From Cytobacillus oceanisediminis (GTDB lineage Bacteria > Bacillota > Bacilli > Bacillales > Cytobacillaceae), in the NCBI RefSeq assembly GCF_007830235.1, contig NZ_VLKI01000022.1, forward strand, positions 1 through 64,000: a stretch of 64,000 nt of DNA. The letters are read 5' to 3'. The notes beneath the pieces were generated by a model, which saw only the letters and a list, made by a program, of their open reading frames with translations, was not told where the DNA came from and did no database searches. Position numbers and translations under genes: made by a program. Below, piece by piece: positions 40,852-51,008 of the stretch; the first letter of the stretch is position 1; the number at the start of each line of letters is the position of its first letter.

Positions 40852-41130
40852 ATGGATTGTGAAAAAGACGCTATATTCAAAGCACTTGGCGACTCGACTC
40901 GGCGGCTAATATTAGATGAACTTTCCGAACGCAACGAGCTGACATTGTATGAACTTACGGCACGTCTCGTTATGAAACACAACCTTTCCATTTCGCGACA
41001 GGCAATAGCTAAACATCTTAATACATTGGAAGATGCAGGGCTCGTAATATCAAAACGAAAGGGAAAATATCGAGTACTTATGTTTAACAAAGAACCACTT
41101 AAAAATTTGCTGAAAGGATGGGTAGATTAA
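40852..41130 (+). CDS. ArsR-family regulator
   Basis: A 92-residue winged-helix regulator: DAIFKALGDSTRRLILDELS then ELTARLVMKHNLSISRQAIA and the wing ISKRKGKYRVLMF. ATG 40852 lies 6 bases after the -10 box, so the predicted transcript starts at or next to the start codon and no ribosome site exists; a leaderless mRNA is likely. The TTG 36 bases earlier overlaps the -35 box and cannot be a start of that transcript. It precedes a VOC protein, a common pairing. Confidence 0.85.
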   Translation: MDCEKDAIFKALGDSTRRLILDELSERNELTLYELTARLVMKHNLSISRQAIAKHLNTLEDAGLVISKRKGKYRVLMFNKEPLKNLLKGWVD

Positions 41131-41224
41131 TTTTATAAATAATGACAAATGTATTAGTTTTTCTATTTGTAGCCAGATTGGTAGAAGAGAACCATACATC
41201 GCAAATATCAAAGGAGGCCGAAAC

Positions 41225-41614
41225 ATGATGAAAATCATTATTACTAGTATATTCGTTCAAGATCAAGACAAAGCATTAGAGTTTTATACAAAAACGCTCG
41301 GCTTTGTAAAAAAGCATGACGTTCCCAGCGGAGCATATAGGTGGATAACGCTTGTTTCTCCTGGTGAACAAGACGGTACCGAGCTTTTACTCGAACCTAA
41401 TGAACACCCTGCTGCCAAAGAGTATCAACAGAAGCTATTTGCTGATGGCATTCCAGTAACAATGTTTGGGGTTGCAGATATTCGCAAAGAGTACAAACGA
41501 TTAGTAGAAAAAGGCGTAAAGTTTACTATGGAGCCAACAGAAATGGGGAAAGTCACAATAGCTGTCATCGACGATACATGCGGAAACCTTATTCAGATGA
41601 TAGAGCAGAAGTAA
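41225..41614 (+). CDS. VOC-family (glyoxalase/dioxygenase fold) protein
   Basis: A 129-residue vicinal-oxygen-chelate fold protein: ITSIFVQDQDKALEFYTKTL (residues 5-24), ELLLEPNEHPAAKEY and a C-terminal IDDTCGNLIQMIEQ. Members include glyoxalases and antibiotic-binding proteins; the first metal histidine of glyoxalase I is not in its usual place, so this may be a binding protein. AAAGGAGG lies 8 bases before the ATG. Its ArsR neighbour probably controls it. Confidence 0.85.
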   Translation: MMKIIITSIFVQDQDKALEFYTKTLGFVKKHDVPSGAYRWITLVSPGEQDGTELLLEPNEHPAAKEYQQKLFADGIPVTMFGVADIRKEYKRLVEKGVKFTMEPTEMGKVTIAVIDDTCGNLIQMIEQK

Positions 41615-41823
41615 CGTTATGGAAAGAACCTAGTTTCTAAACGACACGATTGGTAAGTTTAAGACCGGTGAAGTGTTATTTCAAAAATTAAACAACTTTA
41701 TGTTAACCCTGTCCTCATTTCAGGTGGGGGTTTTACATATCTAAGGATTAACGGCATAAGTTAAAGATCCGGCTGCCCGCTTGGGTGGCCGAATCTGTTG
41801 AAAAATAGCTAATAAAAAGTATT
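41615..41823. other. Intergenic region between converging genes
   Basis: A pair of weak hairpins (CCTGTCC... and GGCTGCCCGCTTGGGTGGCC at 41771-41790); nothing more. Confidence 0.4.
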
Positions 41824-42477
41824 TTATATTGGATGGTTCCTATCTTTATCATAATTTAGTGATGTACTAGAGTGTGCTGATATTCGGTCTAATACTTTTT
41901 CGGTTAATGGCATAAAGCCATTAAGTATTAGCCCCCCTAAACAAACGGTTAATAAAGTTCCAATACCAATTGGTCCATTGAATTTCATCGCCATTAACAA
42001 AAATACGAGATATATAACAGTTCTTGAAAAAAATAGATTTGATTTAGTTAAATCTTTTAGGATTAATGTTAGTCGGTCAACGGGAATCGGTGCAAAATTG
42101 GTGTATAAATATGTTGCAGTTCCTATTCCTGTTACCAATAAGCCTACTCCAAAACAAACCAGTCTGCTGTACCATAATTCAGGTTCGAGCAGATGGGGTA
42201 ATACGTAAAGCCACAGATCAATACTTATCCCCGTTATAAAGGCTGTTAACAACCCCAAAATTTCTGGTCTTTGTCTTTTTAAAAATGAATTACAACCTAT
42301 CAAAAATAAAGCTATTATGATTTCCCAGCTTCCCACACTAAGCCCCACATTTTTCGACAGTCCTACCAAAAGTGCATCAAAAGGTGAAGTTCCAAGATCT
42401 GATTGTATAGTGAGTGAAATACCAAGGGTTAAGATTACAATTCCTAATACATAGAAAATATATTTCACTTTATTCAC
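41824..42477 (-). CDS. YczE/YyaS-family membrane protein
   Basis: A 217-residue integral membrane protein with five or six helices: KYIFYVLGIVILTLGISLTI at the start, SDLGTSPFDALLVGLSK, then NFAPIPVDRLTLILKDLTK. This pattern is that of the YitT/YczE group, whose function is not settled. It is divergent from a MarR gene, and two ATTGCA-type dyads between them suggest MarR control of both sides. Confidence 0.8.
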   Translation of the reverse strand: MNKVKYIFYVLGIVILTLGISLTIQSDLGTSPFDALLVGLSKNVGLSVGSWEIIIALFLIGCNSFLKRQRPEILGLLTAFITGISIDLWLYVLPHLLEPELWYSRLVCFGVGLLVTGIGTATYLYTNFAPIPVDRLTLILKDLTKSNLFFSRTVIYLVFLLMAMKFNGPIGIGTLLTVCLGGLILNGFMPLTEKVLDRISAHSSTSLNYDKDRNHPI

Positions 42478-42497
42478 CCCTTTATGATGGTTTTTTT

Positions 42498-42558
42498 ATT
42501 GCAAATGCAACAAAATTAAGTTAGATTAAATATATGTCATTATTATTGCATTTGCAAT
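42498..42558. promoter_or_regulatory. Paired MarR operators between divergent genes
   Basis: ATTGCAAATGCAAC (42498-42511) and ATTGCATTTGCAAT (42545-42558) are near-perfect dyads 33 bases apart, centre to centre about 47, in the divergent promoter region. Confidence 0.7.
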
Positions 42559-42583
42559 AAAAATATAGATTAAGGAGTTGATT

Positions 42584-43580
<997 letters not shown>

Positions 43581-43597
43581 TCGAAGGGCGGATGATT

Positions 43598-43654
43598 ATG
43601 TATATTCCACAATGTTATAAAGTCACAAATATGGATGAAATCTGGGAGTCCTAA
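43598..43654 (+). pseudogene. Truncated paiB remnant
   Basis: ATG 43598 encodes MYIPQCYKVTNMDEIWES and then TAA. This matches the first 18 residues of PaiB (flavin-binding negative regulator) and nothing follows, so paiB has been deleted, leaving its start. Confidence 0.65.
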
Positions 43655-43681
43655 CGGGGCAGATTAACAGAACAAGAAAAC

Positions 43682-43729
43682 AAAAAGAGCAGTATTGACG
43701 TTGGAAACGTCAAATACTGCTCTTTTTCA
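43682..43729 (+). terminator. Terminator after the paiA unit
   Basis: AAAAAGAGCAGTATT and AATACTGCTCTTTTT form a 15-base stem with an inner GACGTT-GGAAACGTC hairpin; five Ts end it. Confidence 0.85.
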
Positions 43730-43782
43730 TATTAAAAAATACATTGAAAAAAAAGAGATCCTGTGGTAAATTTATATAGATG

Positions 43783-43836
43783 TACATTGTGTAATTGAAT
43801 TTAATTATATTATCCCTATCATAATTATACAATGTA
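43783..43836. promoter_or_regulatory. Long inverted repeat in the helD promoter region
   Basis: TACATTGTGTAATT (43783-43796) faces AATTATACAATGTA (43823-43836), only one mismatch, around a 26-base AT-rich spacer. A regulator dimer site is likely. Confidence 0.5.
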
Positions 43837-43886
43837 ATCACTTCGTTAGTCAACCCTTTTATAAATTTTTTTAAGGAGTGTTTGCT

Positions 43887-46223
43887 ATGAATTCAAAACT
43901 TCAGCAGGAGCAAAAACGAGTGGACAGTGTAATGGCAACAATTACGGAGGAAATCAACAGATTGGAAGAAGAAACTTCCAGGCATAAAAACGAAGTAGTT
44001 CATATCCGCAAACACTTTTGGGATGAAGTCAAGGTGAATATTGATACCTTTGATGATTATCTTGAGACCATCATCGGGTTGAGGCAGGAGGCTCAAGCTC
44101 TGTCCGTAAGCCAAAGCACCCATAGACATGCATCCAAGCGCTTGTTCACGCTGCGCCGAATGAAGGAGGTTCCCTACTTCGGCCGGATCGATTTTATTGA
44201 AGAGGGCTCTTCAAATCAGGAACAAATCTATATTGGCATCAGCACGCTGAGAGATGCCAGTGGCGAAAACTTTCTTATCTACGACTGGAGGGCTCCAGTC
44301 TCGAGTGTTTACTACGATTACCAGCCCGGTCCGGCTAAGTATGAAACACCTGGAGGCACAATCCAGGGCACATTGGAGAAAAAGTGGCAATATCTAATCC
44401 GCGGCGGAGTTCTTCAATCCATGTTCGATACGAGTCTCACCATTGGAGATGAGATTTTACAGCAGGTTCTGGGGAAGGGTACTGACAAACATATGCACAA
44501 TATCGTAGCGACCATTCAACAGGATCAAAACCGGATTATCCGTCATGATCGCGGAAGGCTGCTCATTGTTCATGGTGCGGCTGGCAGCGGCAAGACATCG
44601 GCTGCCCTGCAGCGGATTGCTTATCTGCTCTACAAATATCGGGATAATCTTAATGCTGATCAAATTATCCTATTTTCTCCTAATTCGATGTTTAACAGTT
44701 ATGTGTCCAATGTGCTTCCGGAACTCGGTGAAGAGAATATGCAGCAGGTCACATTTCAGGAATACTTGGACCATCGGCTGAGTAAAGAGTTTCAAGTTGA
44801 AAATCCATACGAGCAATTGGAATATGTTTTAACTGCAGCGAAAACCCCTTCGTACAGGTCAAGGGTTCCGGGCATCCGGTTTAAAGCATCTGCCCGTTTT
44901 TTTGAGGCGATCAATGCATATATGAAGTCGCTGGAGTTATCTGGAATGTTATTTAAGGACATGACCTTCAGAGGAAAGCCGATTGTTACCGCTCAGCAAA
45001 TAGCAGACCGGTTTTACAGCAGTGACACCTCACTCCGCTTCCATAATAGACTTGAAAAGCTGATGGATTGGCTAATTAAGCAAATCAATGAAGCTGAAAA
45101 GGCCGAACGGAATAAGCCGTGGGTACAGGAGGAAATCGAGCTGCTCAGCAATGAGGAATATCATAAGGCACATGCCTATCTCGCGAAAAAACGCGGCTTT
45201 AAAGAAGATTCGATTCATGATTATGAAATCGAGCCTGAAGCGTTAGCCCGCTTGATTGTCCGGAAAAAGCTGAAGCCGCTGCGAAAACGAATCCGGGCGT
45301 TGCGTTTTGTCGATTTCAAGGCGATATATAAGCAGCTTTTTGCTGATCCCTTGCAGATCAAACAGTGGATAGAGGGGGAAACACCCGCGGAGTGGGCTGA
45401 GATTTGTCAAGCGTCGCTGGAAATGTTAGATGAAGGGAAACTATTTTACGAAGATGCCACACCTTTTTTACTCTTGAAAGAGCTCATTCAAGGCTTTCAG
45501 ACGAACAGTTCGATTAAACACATCGTCGTTGATGAGGCGCAGGATTACTCACCTTTTCAATTCGAGTTTTTGAAGCGTTTGTTTCCTGCGTCCAAGATGA
45601 CAGTTCTCGGCGACTTTAATCAGGCGATATTTGCCCATGCCAGCGAAATGGTTGATTTTCACACACTTACCAGCCTGTACGGACCGGATGAAACGGAAGT
45701 GATCAATATAGCGCGGAGCTACCGGTCCACAAAGCCGATCATCGAATTTACCCGAAGACTGGTTCCAAACGGCGAAAGGATAATCCCTTTTGATCGAGAC
45801 GGCAAGCGGCCCGAGCTGAAACAATTGTCCGATTACGCAGAACTGCATAGCAGTATTGACTCCAAAGTCGCTGATTTGCGAAATCTAGGCCTTACTAGTA
45901 TTGCGATCATATGCAAATCTGCTGAAGAGAGTTTAAATGCATATGAAGCCCTGTCCGGCATCGATGGAATTAAACTCTTGAAGAGCAACTCGACTGAATA
46001 TGAACAAGGAGTAGTTGTCGTACCGGCGTATTTGTCAAAGGGCATCGAATTTGATGCCGTCATCATCTATGATGCATCGGAGAACGTATACGGTGATGAG
46101 AGCCTGCGCAGAATTTTCTACACCGCCTGCACCAGAGCTATGCATGATTTGCAGCTTTACAGCGTAGGTGAACCGAGCCCATTTTTGCGAAACGTTTTGC
46201 GGGAAGGTTTCATCCATGCATGA
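43887..46223 (+). CDS. helD: HelD-type superfamily 1 helicase (RNA polymerase recycling)
   Basis: A 778-residue UvrD-like ATPase. Walker A is VHGAAGSGKTSAALQRIAY (about residue 235), motif II is IVVDEAQDYSPFQFEFL, and later helicase motifs include VLGDFNQAIF, IARSYRSTKPIIEF and AYLSKGIEFDAVIIYDASE. The N-terminal coiled coil (residues 5-55) is the arm that HelD pushes into the secondary channel of RNA polymerase. ATG 43887 has AAGGAG 8 bases ahead. The inverted repeat upstream suggests regulation. HelD relatives in actinobacteria can confer rifamycin resistance. Confidence 0.88.
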   Translation: MNSKLQQEQKRVDSVMATITEEINRLEEETSRHKNEVVHIRKHFWDEVKVNIDTFDDYLETIIGLRQEAQALSVSQSTHRHASKRLFTLRRMKEVPYFGRIDFIEEGSSNQEQIYIGISTLRDASGENFLIYDWRAPVSSVYYDYQPGPAKYETPGGTIQGTLEKKWQYLIRGGVLQSMFDTSLTIGDEILQQVLGKGTDKHMHNIVATIQQDQNRIIRHDRGRLLIVHGAAGSGKTSAALQRIAYLLYKYRDNLNADQIILFSPNSMFNSYVSNVLPELGEENMQQVTFQEYLDHRLSKEFQVENPYEQLEYVLTAAKTPSYRSRVPGIRFKASARFFEAINAYMKSLELSGMLFKDMTFRGKPIVTAQQIADRFYSSDTSLRFHNRLEKLMDWLIKQINEAEKAERNKPWVQEEIELLSNEEYHKAHAYLAKKRGFKEDSIHDYEIEPEALARLIVRKKLKPLRKRIRALRFVDFKAIYKQLFADPLQIKQWIEGETPAEWAEICQASLEMLDEGKLFYEDATPFLLLKELIQGFQTNSSIKHIVVDEAQDYSPFQFEFLKRLFPASKMTVLGDFNQAIFAHASEMVDFHTLTSLYGPDETEVINIARSYRSTKPIIEFTRRLVPNGERIIPFDRDGKRPELKQLSDYAELHSSIDSKVADLRNLGLTSIAIICKSAEESLNAYEALSGIDGIKLLKSNSTEYEQGVVVVPAYLSKGIEFDAVIIYDASENVYGDESLRRIFYTACTRAMHDLQLYSVGEPSPFLRNVLREGFIHA

Positions 46224-46699
46224 CTCGGCTAAAGAAATGAGAGGACTACCAAGAGATACATTTGAATATTACAAAACTTAAAATGAAAAAGGTAACAGGT
46301 TTGGTTTGTTTCCTTACATTCCACATTTACTTAAAAGATGTAGAAACAATAACTTGGAACCAGCTTGAATGAGTTGAAGATCAAAGTTGTCAATTTAGGC
46401 AGCTTTCTAATTGTGTTAACGGGGCAGATACTTTCACTGAGGGAGTTTCGTTAAACAAGAAACTTGTATCATTTAATCATCATATCTAGTACTTTTGAAA
46501 CTTTAATCAAAAAAATAAAAATAACACCAAGTAACGAATCAACAACAAGAAGTTTAACAAACTAAAAATGTCCAAAGAACCAGTCGCATCATCCGGGAAT
46601 AAACTAGACCAATGACTTTCACAAGGTCAAAGGCCGCCCCTTTGATATGATTGGTTCTTTTTAAAGATGGTGGGAACTAAGAAATAAAAAAACAAGAAA
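46224..46699. other. Intergenic stretch after helD
   Basis: About 0.5 kb with no gene seen. Contains an ACGGGGCAGAT motif near 46420 that resembles short stretches elsewhere in the window. Confidence 0.4.
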
Positions 46700-46846
46700 T
46701 CACTTTATACTACTGGATATAAACTTTGAGGCATCTTGATTCATAAAAATACGATTACCATGATAGAATGTCTTCATTTCAGTTGATTTAAATCCAACTT
46801 TGGATAATCTTTTTTTCAGTTCTTCATGCGAAAAACCGTTATGAAC
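46700..46846 (-). pseudogene. C-terminal remnant of a SAM-dependent methyltransferase
   Basis: The - strand reads HNGFSHEELKKRLSKVGFKS, then TEMKTFYHGNRIFMNQDASK to a TGA. It matches the last 45 residues of class I methyltransferases (helix plus YHG-type ending). The upstream part is missing where the dispersed coiled-coil/terminator repeat begins at about 46850. Confidence 0.5.
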
Positions 46847-46849
46847 TTT

Positions 46850-46995
46850 CGGACTTGAACAATAGGATAACAGAAATGGACAAGCGACTATTCAACATCG
46901 AAAAAAGCAATGGAAATTTATTAATGATAATAGAGGTATAGTGGGGCAGAGTTGCTGTCTGATTATACCTTTTTTTATTGGGCGTGAGGACAAAG
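46850..46995 (+). repeat. Dispersed coiled-coil/terminator repeat, copy 2
   Basis: This copy has only the 3' end of the coiled-coil gene (reading ITEMDKRLFNIEKS) and its terminator with flanking sequence through GGACAAAG. It abuts the methyltransferase remnant. Confidence 0.7.
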
Positions 46996-47269
46996 ATAAA
47001 AATAAAGGTTTCTCCGTTGAATTCCTAAGAAAATCCAATAAATAACGTAAGAAAAATCATAGGAAAAAATTCAAAGAGCTCTACCATTATAGGTTCAACA
47101 TAAAAATCAGACTATAATAATAAGTCGGAATTATCAATAGTGTAAGCGCTTAAAAAAATGTTTACATAGTGAAACACCCATGTTAAGATATAACTCGAAA
47201 GTAAGAATTTTTACTTTTCTAATAAAAGAAGTTATTTTTACTACATTTCACAAAAAGGGTGGGTAAGAA
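46996..47269. other. Intergenic region and tct promoter area
   Basis: Contains a cre-like site (47141-47154) and AT-rich promoter DNA of the tct operon. Confidence 0.4.
47141..47154 (+). promoter_or_regulatory. cre-like site (CcpA)
   Basis: TGTAAGCGCTTAAA matches the Bacillus catabolite-responsive element pattern at 13 of 14 positions. It lies about 115 bases before the TctC gene. Confidence 0.6.
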
Positions 47270-48241
47270 ATGAAAACTTTTAAATCTTTAGCAATTCTTA
47301 CAGCAGCAGCGTCAATTTTCTTAGGAGGCTGCGGAAGCGGAGGTTCAAATGGTGCAGCAAATGAATCTGCTTCAGAAAACTTTCCTGAAGAACCAATTAA
47401 GATTATCGTGCCCTTCGCGGCAGGTGGTAGTGCTACTACAACTGCTAGGCTTCTGGCAGAGTATTCTGAGGAACCGATGGGTGAATCAATAGTTATTGAA
47501 AACAGAGAAGGAGGAGGAGGTACAATCGGCCAACAGTATGTTTCTACAGCAGAGCCAGATGGACATACCTTGCTTTTAGCAACTACATCGATTGTAACAA
47601 GTCCGATTTTTAATGAAACTGCTTTTACTCATGAAGACTTTGACCCTATATTACAGGTTGTCAGCGATGTTTCGTATTTATATGTAAATACCGATGCGCC
47701 TTATGATGATATTGATTCATTTATTGAATATGCGAAAGAAAATCCTGGAAAAGTAACAATTGCTACATCTGGGGCACAAGCTTCTGATACGATTGCCGCA
47801 AAAGAGTTTATAGAAGCAGCTGGTATTGATGCAACTGTCATTCCTTATGATGGTGCTGCTCCTGGTGTTGCCTCTGTTGCCGGTGGACATGACTCAGCAG
47901 CAATGAGTAGCTTTGGAGAATCAGAAGGTCAGGTTCAGGCAGGAAAAATTAAGCCGATTCTTGTTTTCAGTGAAAATAAATCTACTAAATACCCTGATGT
48001 TCCTACTTCTTATGAAAAAGGATATGAAATATCTGATGAGTCATGGCGTGGTGTTGTTGCGCCAGCAGGCACGGATCCTGAAATAATTAAGTATTTACAA
48101 GATGCATTTAAAGCCGGCTTTGATAATCCAGAATTCAAAGAAAAAATGGAAAACCAAGGGATGGATCCAATATACAAGGACAGTAAAGAATTTAAGCAAT
48201 CAATTGATAATGTTTACAAACGTTTTAGTGAAAATATGTAA
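47270..48241 (+). CDS. tctC: TctC-type substrate-binding lipoprotein
   Basis: A 323-residue Bug/TctC extracytoplasmic binding protein of a tripartite tricarboxylate transporter. A lipoprotein signal is clear: hydrophobic AILTAAASIFLGGCGSG, with the lipobox cysteine at 23. Then PIKIIVPFAAGGSATTTARL and ATTSIVTSP, the usual Bug carboxylate-binding loops. It captures a carboxylic acid outside the cell for TctA/TctB. GGGTGGG before the ATG. First gene of the operon, cre-like site upstream. Confidence 0.9.
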   Translation: MKTFKSLAILTAAASIFLGGCGSGGSNGAANESASENFPEEPIKIIVPFAAGGSATTTARLLAEYSEEPMGESIVIENREGGGGTIGQQYVSTAEPDGHTLLLATTSIVTSPIFNETAFTHEDFDPILQVVSDVSYLYVNTDAPYDDIDSFIEYAKENPGKVTIATSGAQASDTIAAKEFIEAAGIDATVIPYDGAAPGVASVAGGHDSAAMSSFGESEGQVQAGKIKPILVFSENKSTKYPDVPTSYEKGYEISDESWRGVVAPAGTDPEIIKYLQDAFKAGFDNPEFKEKMENQGMDPIYKDSKEFKQSIDNVYKRFSENM

Positions 48242-48314
48242 GAGGAAAGTTGGTGCGTAGCCCTCGTAAAGAGGGCTGCCATTGGTTTTTCAAAAGATCT
48301 ACAGGAGGTTTGAA

Positions 48315-48839
48315 ATGGCAAAAGTTAATCGTTTATTTTCTGGTGTAATGATTCTCCTGGCTTTAGCTTTTTATTTAATGAGCAATGCGCTTTCTGAAGA
48401 TGCAGCAAAATGGCCCCAATTTTTCGCTATCATCTTAATCATTCTTTCCATTGGTTTAATTGTTGACACGTTTATTAAGCCAAATAGAGAACAAGTAGAA
48501 AAAGAAGAAAAAGAAGAAAAAGAAGAAAAAGAAGAAAAAGAAGAAAAAGAAGAAAAAGAAGAAAAAGAAGAAAAAGAAGAAAAAGAAGAGAAACCAGCTA
48601 AAGATCGCAGTGTCCTGTATACAATTATTTTAACGTTCGTTTACTTGATATTAATGGATTTCATTGGCTTTTTAATTTTGACACCAATATACGTGTTTGT
48701 ACTGCTTTGGGTGATTAACTACCGTAATACGACACGATTAGTCGCTTTGTCAATCTCTGCAACAATTGTTATAACGGTTATTTTTCAATTTTTATTAAAT
48801 GTTCCGATTCCTCAAGGAATTTTGGATAACCTTTTCTAG
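48315..48839 (+). CDS. tctB: TctB-type small membrane subunit with EEK repeats
   Basis: A 174-residue membrane protein with four helices, in two pairs, as in the TctB (DUF1468) subunit. Between the pairs, a cytoplasmic loop has about ten tandem repeats of EEK coded by a near-perfect 9-base repeat (48498-48593). ATG 48315 is preceded by AGGAGG 6 bases away; an upstream TTG at 48282 lies before that site. The repeat will change the loop length in steps of three residues by slippage. Confidence 0.85.
   Translation: MAKVNRLFSGVMILLALAFYLMSNALSEDAAKWPQFFAIILIILSIGLIVDTFIKPNREQVEKEEKEEKEEKEEKEEKEEKEEKEEKEEKEEKPAKDRSVLYTIILTFVYLILMDFIGFLILTPIYVFVLLWVINYRNTTRLVALSISATIVITVIFQFLLNVPIPQGILDNLF
48498..48593 (+). 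repeat. 9-bp tandem repeat within tctB
   Basis: The unit GAAAAAGAA repeats about ten times without obvious mismatch, giving EKE EKE EKE. Slippage in 9-base steps would keep the frame. Confidence 0.9.
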
Positions 48840-48856
48840 GAAGGAGAGAAGCAATT

Positions 48857-50362
48857 TTGGATATGTGGCTTACTGCTGTAGGAACAGTATTTTCGATGTC
48901 AACTTTATTATTAATACTAGCAGGCACAATTTTTGGAATCATTATGGGATGCTTGCCTGGTATGAGCTCTACAATGGCAGTTTCAATCATCATCCCGTTT
49001 ACATTTACGATGGATCCTGCTACAGGTATTATCCTGCTTGCAGCTATCTACTGTTCTTCCGTTTATGGTGGTTCTATATCAGCTATTTTGTTGAATACTC
49101 CTGGTACACCAGCAGGGGCTGCGACAGTCTTAGATGGTTATAAGATGACACAAAAAGGAGAGAGTGGGAAAGCTCTGGGGATATCAGCGATCGCTTCGGC
49201 AATTGGGGGTATTATTAGTGCCATTATTCTTTCCACAACAGCACCCTTTTTAGCGGAGCAAGCCTTGCGCTTTGGGGCGCCTGAATATTTTGCAGTCGCT
49301 ATTTTTGGTATTTCGGTCATTTCGAGCCTGAGTGGAGTTAATCCTTTTAAAGGATTGCTTGCCGGTACTCTTGGTATTTTGATTGCTACAGTTGGTATGG
49401 ATCCGGTTAATGGCTACCCAAGGTTTACTTTTTCAGAGCCACACCTCGCTGGTGGAATTTCTCTAGTCCCTTTGTTGATTGGTCTATTTTCCGTTTCACA
49501 AGCTTTTGTGCTAATTAAAGAATCAGTTAATTCAAAAGAGGAAACCAAGATTTTATCCGTTTCAGGAAAAATACTCCCCACTGGTAAAGAATTCACAAGA
49601 TTAATGCCGAATATTTTCCGTTCATCGATTATCGGTACATTTATCGGCATCATCCCTGGGATTGGGGGGGACCCTGCCGCGTTTATGGCTTACAACGAAG
49701 CGATGCGCTGGTCGAAACATCCCGAAAAATTTGGAACAGGTATTATGGACGGAATAGTAGCACCAGAAGCTTCTAATAATGCCGTGACAGGTGGTGCAAT
49801 GATCCCGCTATTAACACTTGGGATCCCTGGTAACACGGTAACAGCTATCTTAATTGGAGGGTTGTTAATTCATGGTCTTAGACCCGGTCCAATGTTGTTT
49901 CAAGAGAATGGGGATGTTGTTTATTCTTTATTCTTGAGTTTAATTGTTAGCAATCTTTTATTTTTAATTATTGGGCTTGCATGCACGAGATACTTCACAG
50001 CAATCTTAAAAGTGCCTGGCATTATTTTAGGCCCAATCATCTTAATTTTGAGCTTTGTCGGTTCTTATGCGATTCATAACAATTACTTTGATATCTGGAT
50101 CGCGTTAGCATTCGGATTAATCGGCTACTTATTCCGTCTTATTAAAGTACCTGTCACTCCTATCGTTCTTGCAGTTATTTTAGGTCCACTCGCAGAGCAA
50201 AGCTTTAGACAGGCAATGTTGCAATCTGGAGATGAAGTGAGTATTTTCTTTACACGACCAATTAGTGCGGTTTTTCTAGTCATAGCCTTTATTACATTCG
50301 TCACTCCTTTTGTAAGAAGCTATCTTGGCAAAAAGAAGGAATCATCTAGCATTAATGGGTAA
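48857..50362 (+). CDS. tctA: TctA-type large membrane subunit
   Basis: A 501-residue carrier with 11-12 helices and the TctA signature GCLPGMSSTMAVSIIIPFTF (about residues 36-55), plus the second repeat GIIPGIGGDPAAFMAYNEAM near 270. It moves the substrate with sodium or protons. TTG 48857 is eight bases after GGAGAG; ATG at 48863 is an alternative. Together with TctB and TctC it makes a full transporter. Confidence 0.9.
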   Translation: MDMWLTAVGTVFSMSTLLLILAGTIFGIIMGCLPGMSSTMAVSIIIPFTFTMDPATGIILLAAIYCSSVYGGSISAILLNTPGTPAGAATVLDGYKMTQKGESGKALGISAIASAIGGIISAIILSTTAPFLAEQALRFGAPEYFAVAIFGISVISSLSGVNPFKGLLAGTLGILIATVGMDPVNGYPRFTFSEPHLAGGISLVPLLIGLFSVSQAFVLIKESVNSKEETKILSVSGKILPTGKEFTRLMPNIFRSSIIGTFIGIIPGIGGDPAAFMAYNEAMRWSKHPEKFGTGIMDGIVAPEASNNAVTGGAMIPLLTLGIPGNTVTAILIGGLLIHGLRPGPMLFQENGDVVYSLFLSLIVSNLLFLIIGLACTRYFTAILKVPGIILGPIILILSFVGSYAIHNNYFDIWIALAFGLIGYLFRLIKVPVTPIVLAVILGPLAEQSFRQAMLQSGDEVSIFFTRPISAVFLVIAFITFVTPFVRSYLGKKKESSSING

Positions 50363-50436
50363 AACTTTAAAAGCAAAAAAATATTTCCTTCTTAAGAAAA
50401 GGGCCAGATTTTTCAGTGTATGAAGGAGGGTTTCCT

Positions 50437-50877
50437 ATGTTAGAGGTAAAGCACCATAATGTGCATGATCTTTCAAGTAAGGAATTTAATTTCCTTATAA
50501 ATGAGAAAGAGTATCGATCATTTATCGAGTTATTATTAATGGAAAATACAAAAGGTGAAAATGGCTTATTATTTAAAACGATTATCGAAAACTGTTCGAA
50601 GATAGAAGAAGAGTTTGTAAAAAAAGAAATAGAAAAAATGAACGAATCAGTAAACGATATCAATGTTTGGAAGGAGCCGGCGAAAGAGAAATATATCGGT
50701 TTTAAGAGAGAATATCAAAAGTTATTTAAACAAACTGACGAAGAATCAATTGTAATAACACTATTTATTTTAATGACTTTAAATTATGTTTTTGTTTCTT
50801 ATAAAAAGCCCGATTTTAGAAAGTTTTTAGGAATAAGAAAACGTGGTCTTTTCAGTAAGCAGAAAGGCAGCTCCTAA
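50437..50877 (+). CDS. Hypothetical protein between tctA and RraA
   Basis: A 146-residue soluble protein with long predicted helices (FLINEKEYRSFIELLLMENT, IEEEFVKKEIEKMNESVNDI) and a short hydrophobic part (SIVITLFILMTLNYVFVSY) near the end. GAAGGAGGG lies 6 bases before ATG 50437; another ATG at 50416 is ahead of that site. It is in the same strand and operon-like spacing as tct genes. Family not recognised. Confidence 0.65.
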   Translation: MLEVKHHNVHDLSSKEFNFLINEKEYRSFIELLLMENTKGENGLLFKTIIENCSKIEEEFVKKEIEKMNESVNDINVWKEPAKEKYIGFKREYQKLFKQTDEESIVITLFILMTLNYVFVSYKKPDFRKFLGIRKRGLFSKQKGSS

Positions 50878-51008
50878 ATTCTCCTGTTTTGTGCGCTGGA
50901 ATTACTTTCTATTTATCTATGTTAATTAATTTCGTGAACTAAGAAACTCATAAGCTTGCATCATTTTGAAGACAGTCAAATTATTAAAAAGTAAGGAAGT
51001 GTTTTAAA

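Noticed and set aside
48498-48593. Tandem repeat as a CRISPR or structural DNA element
   Set aside because: In-frame within tctB and codes EEK repeats; no spacers.
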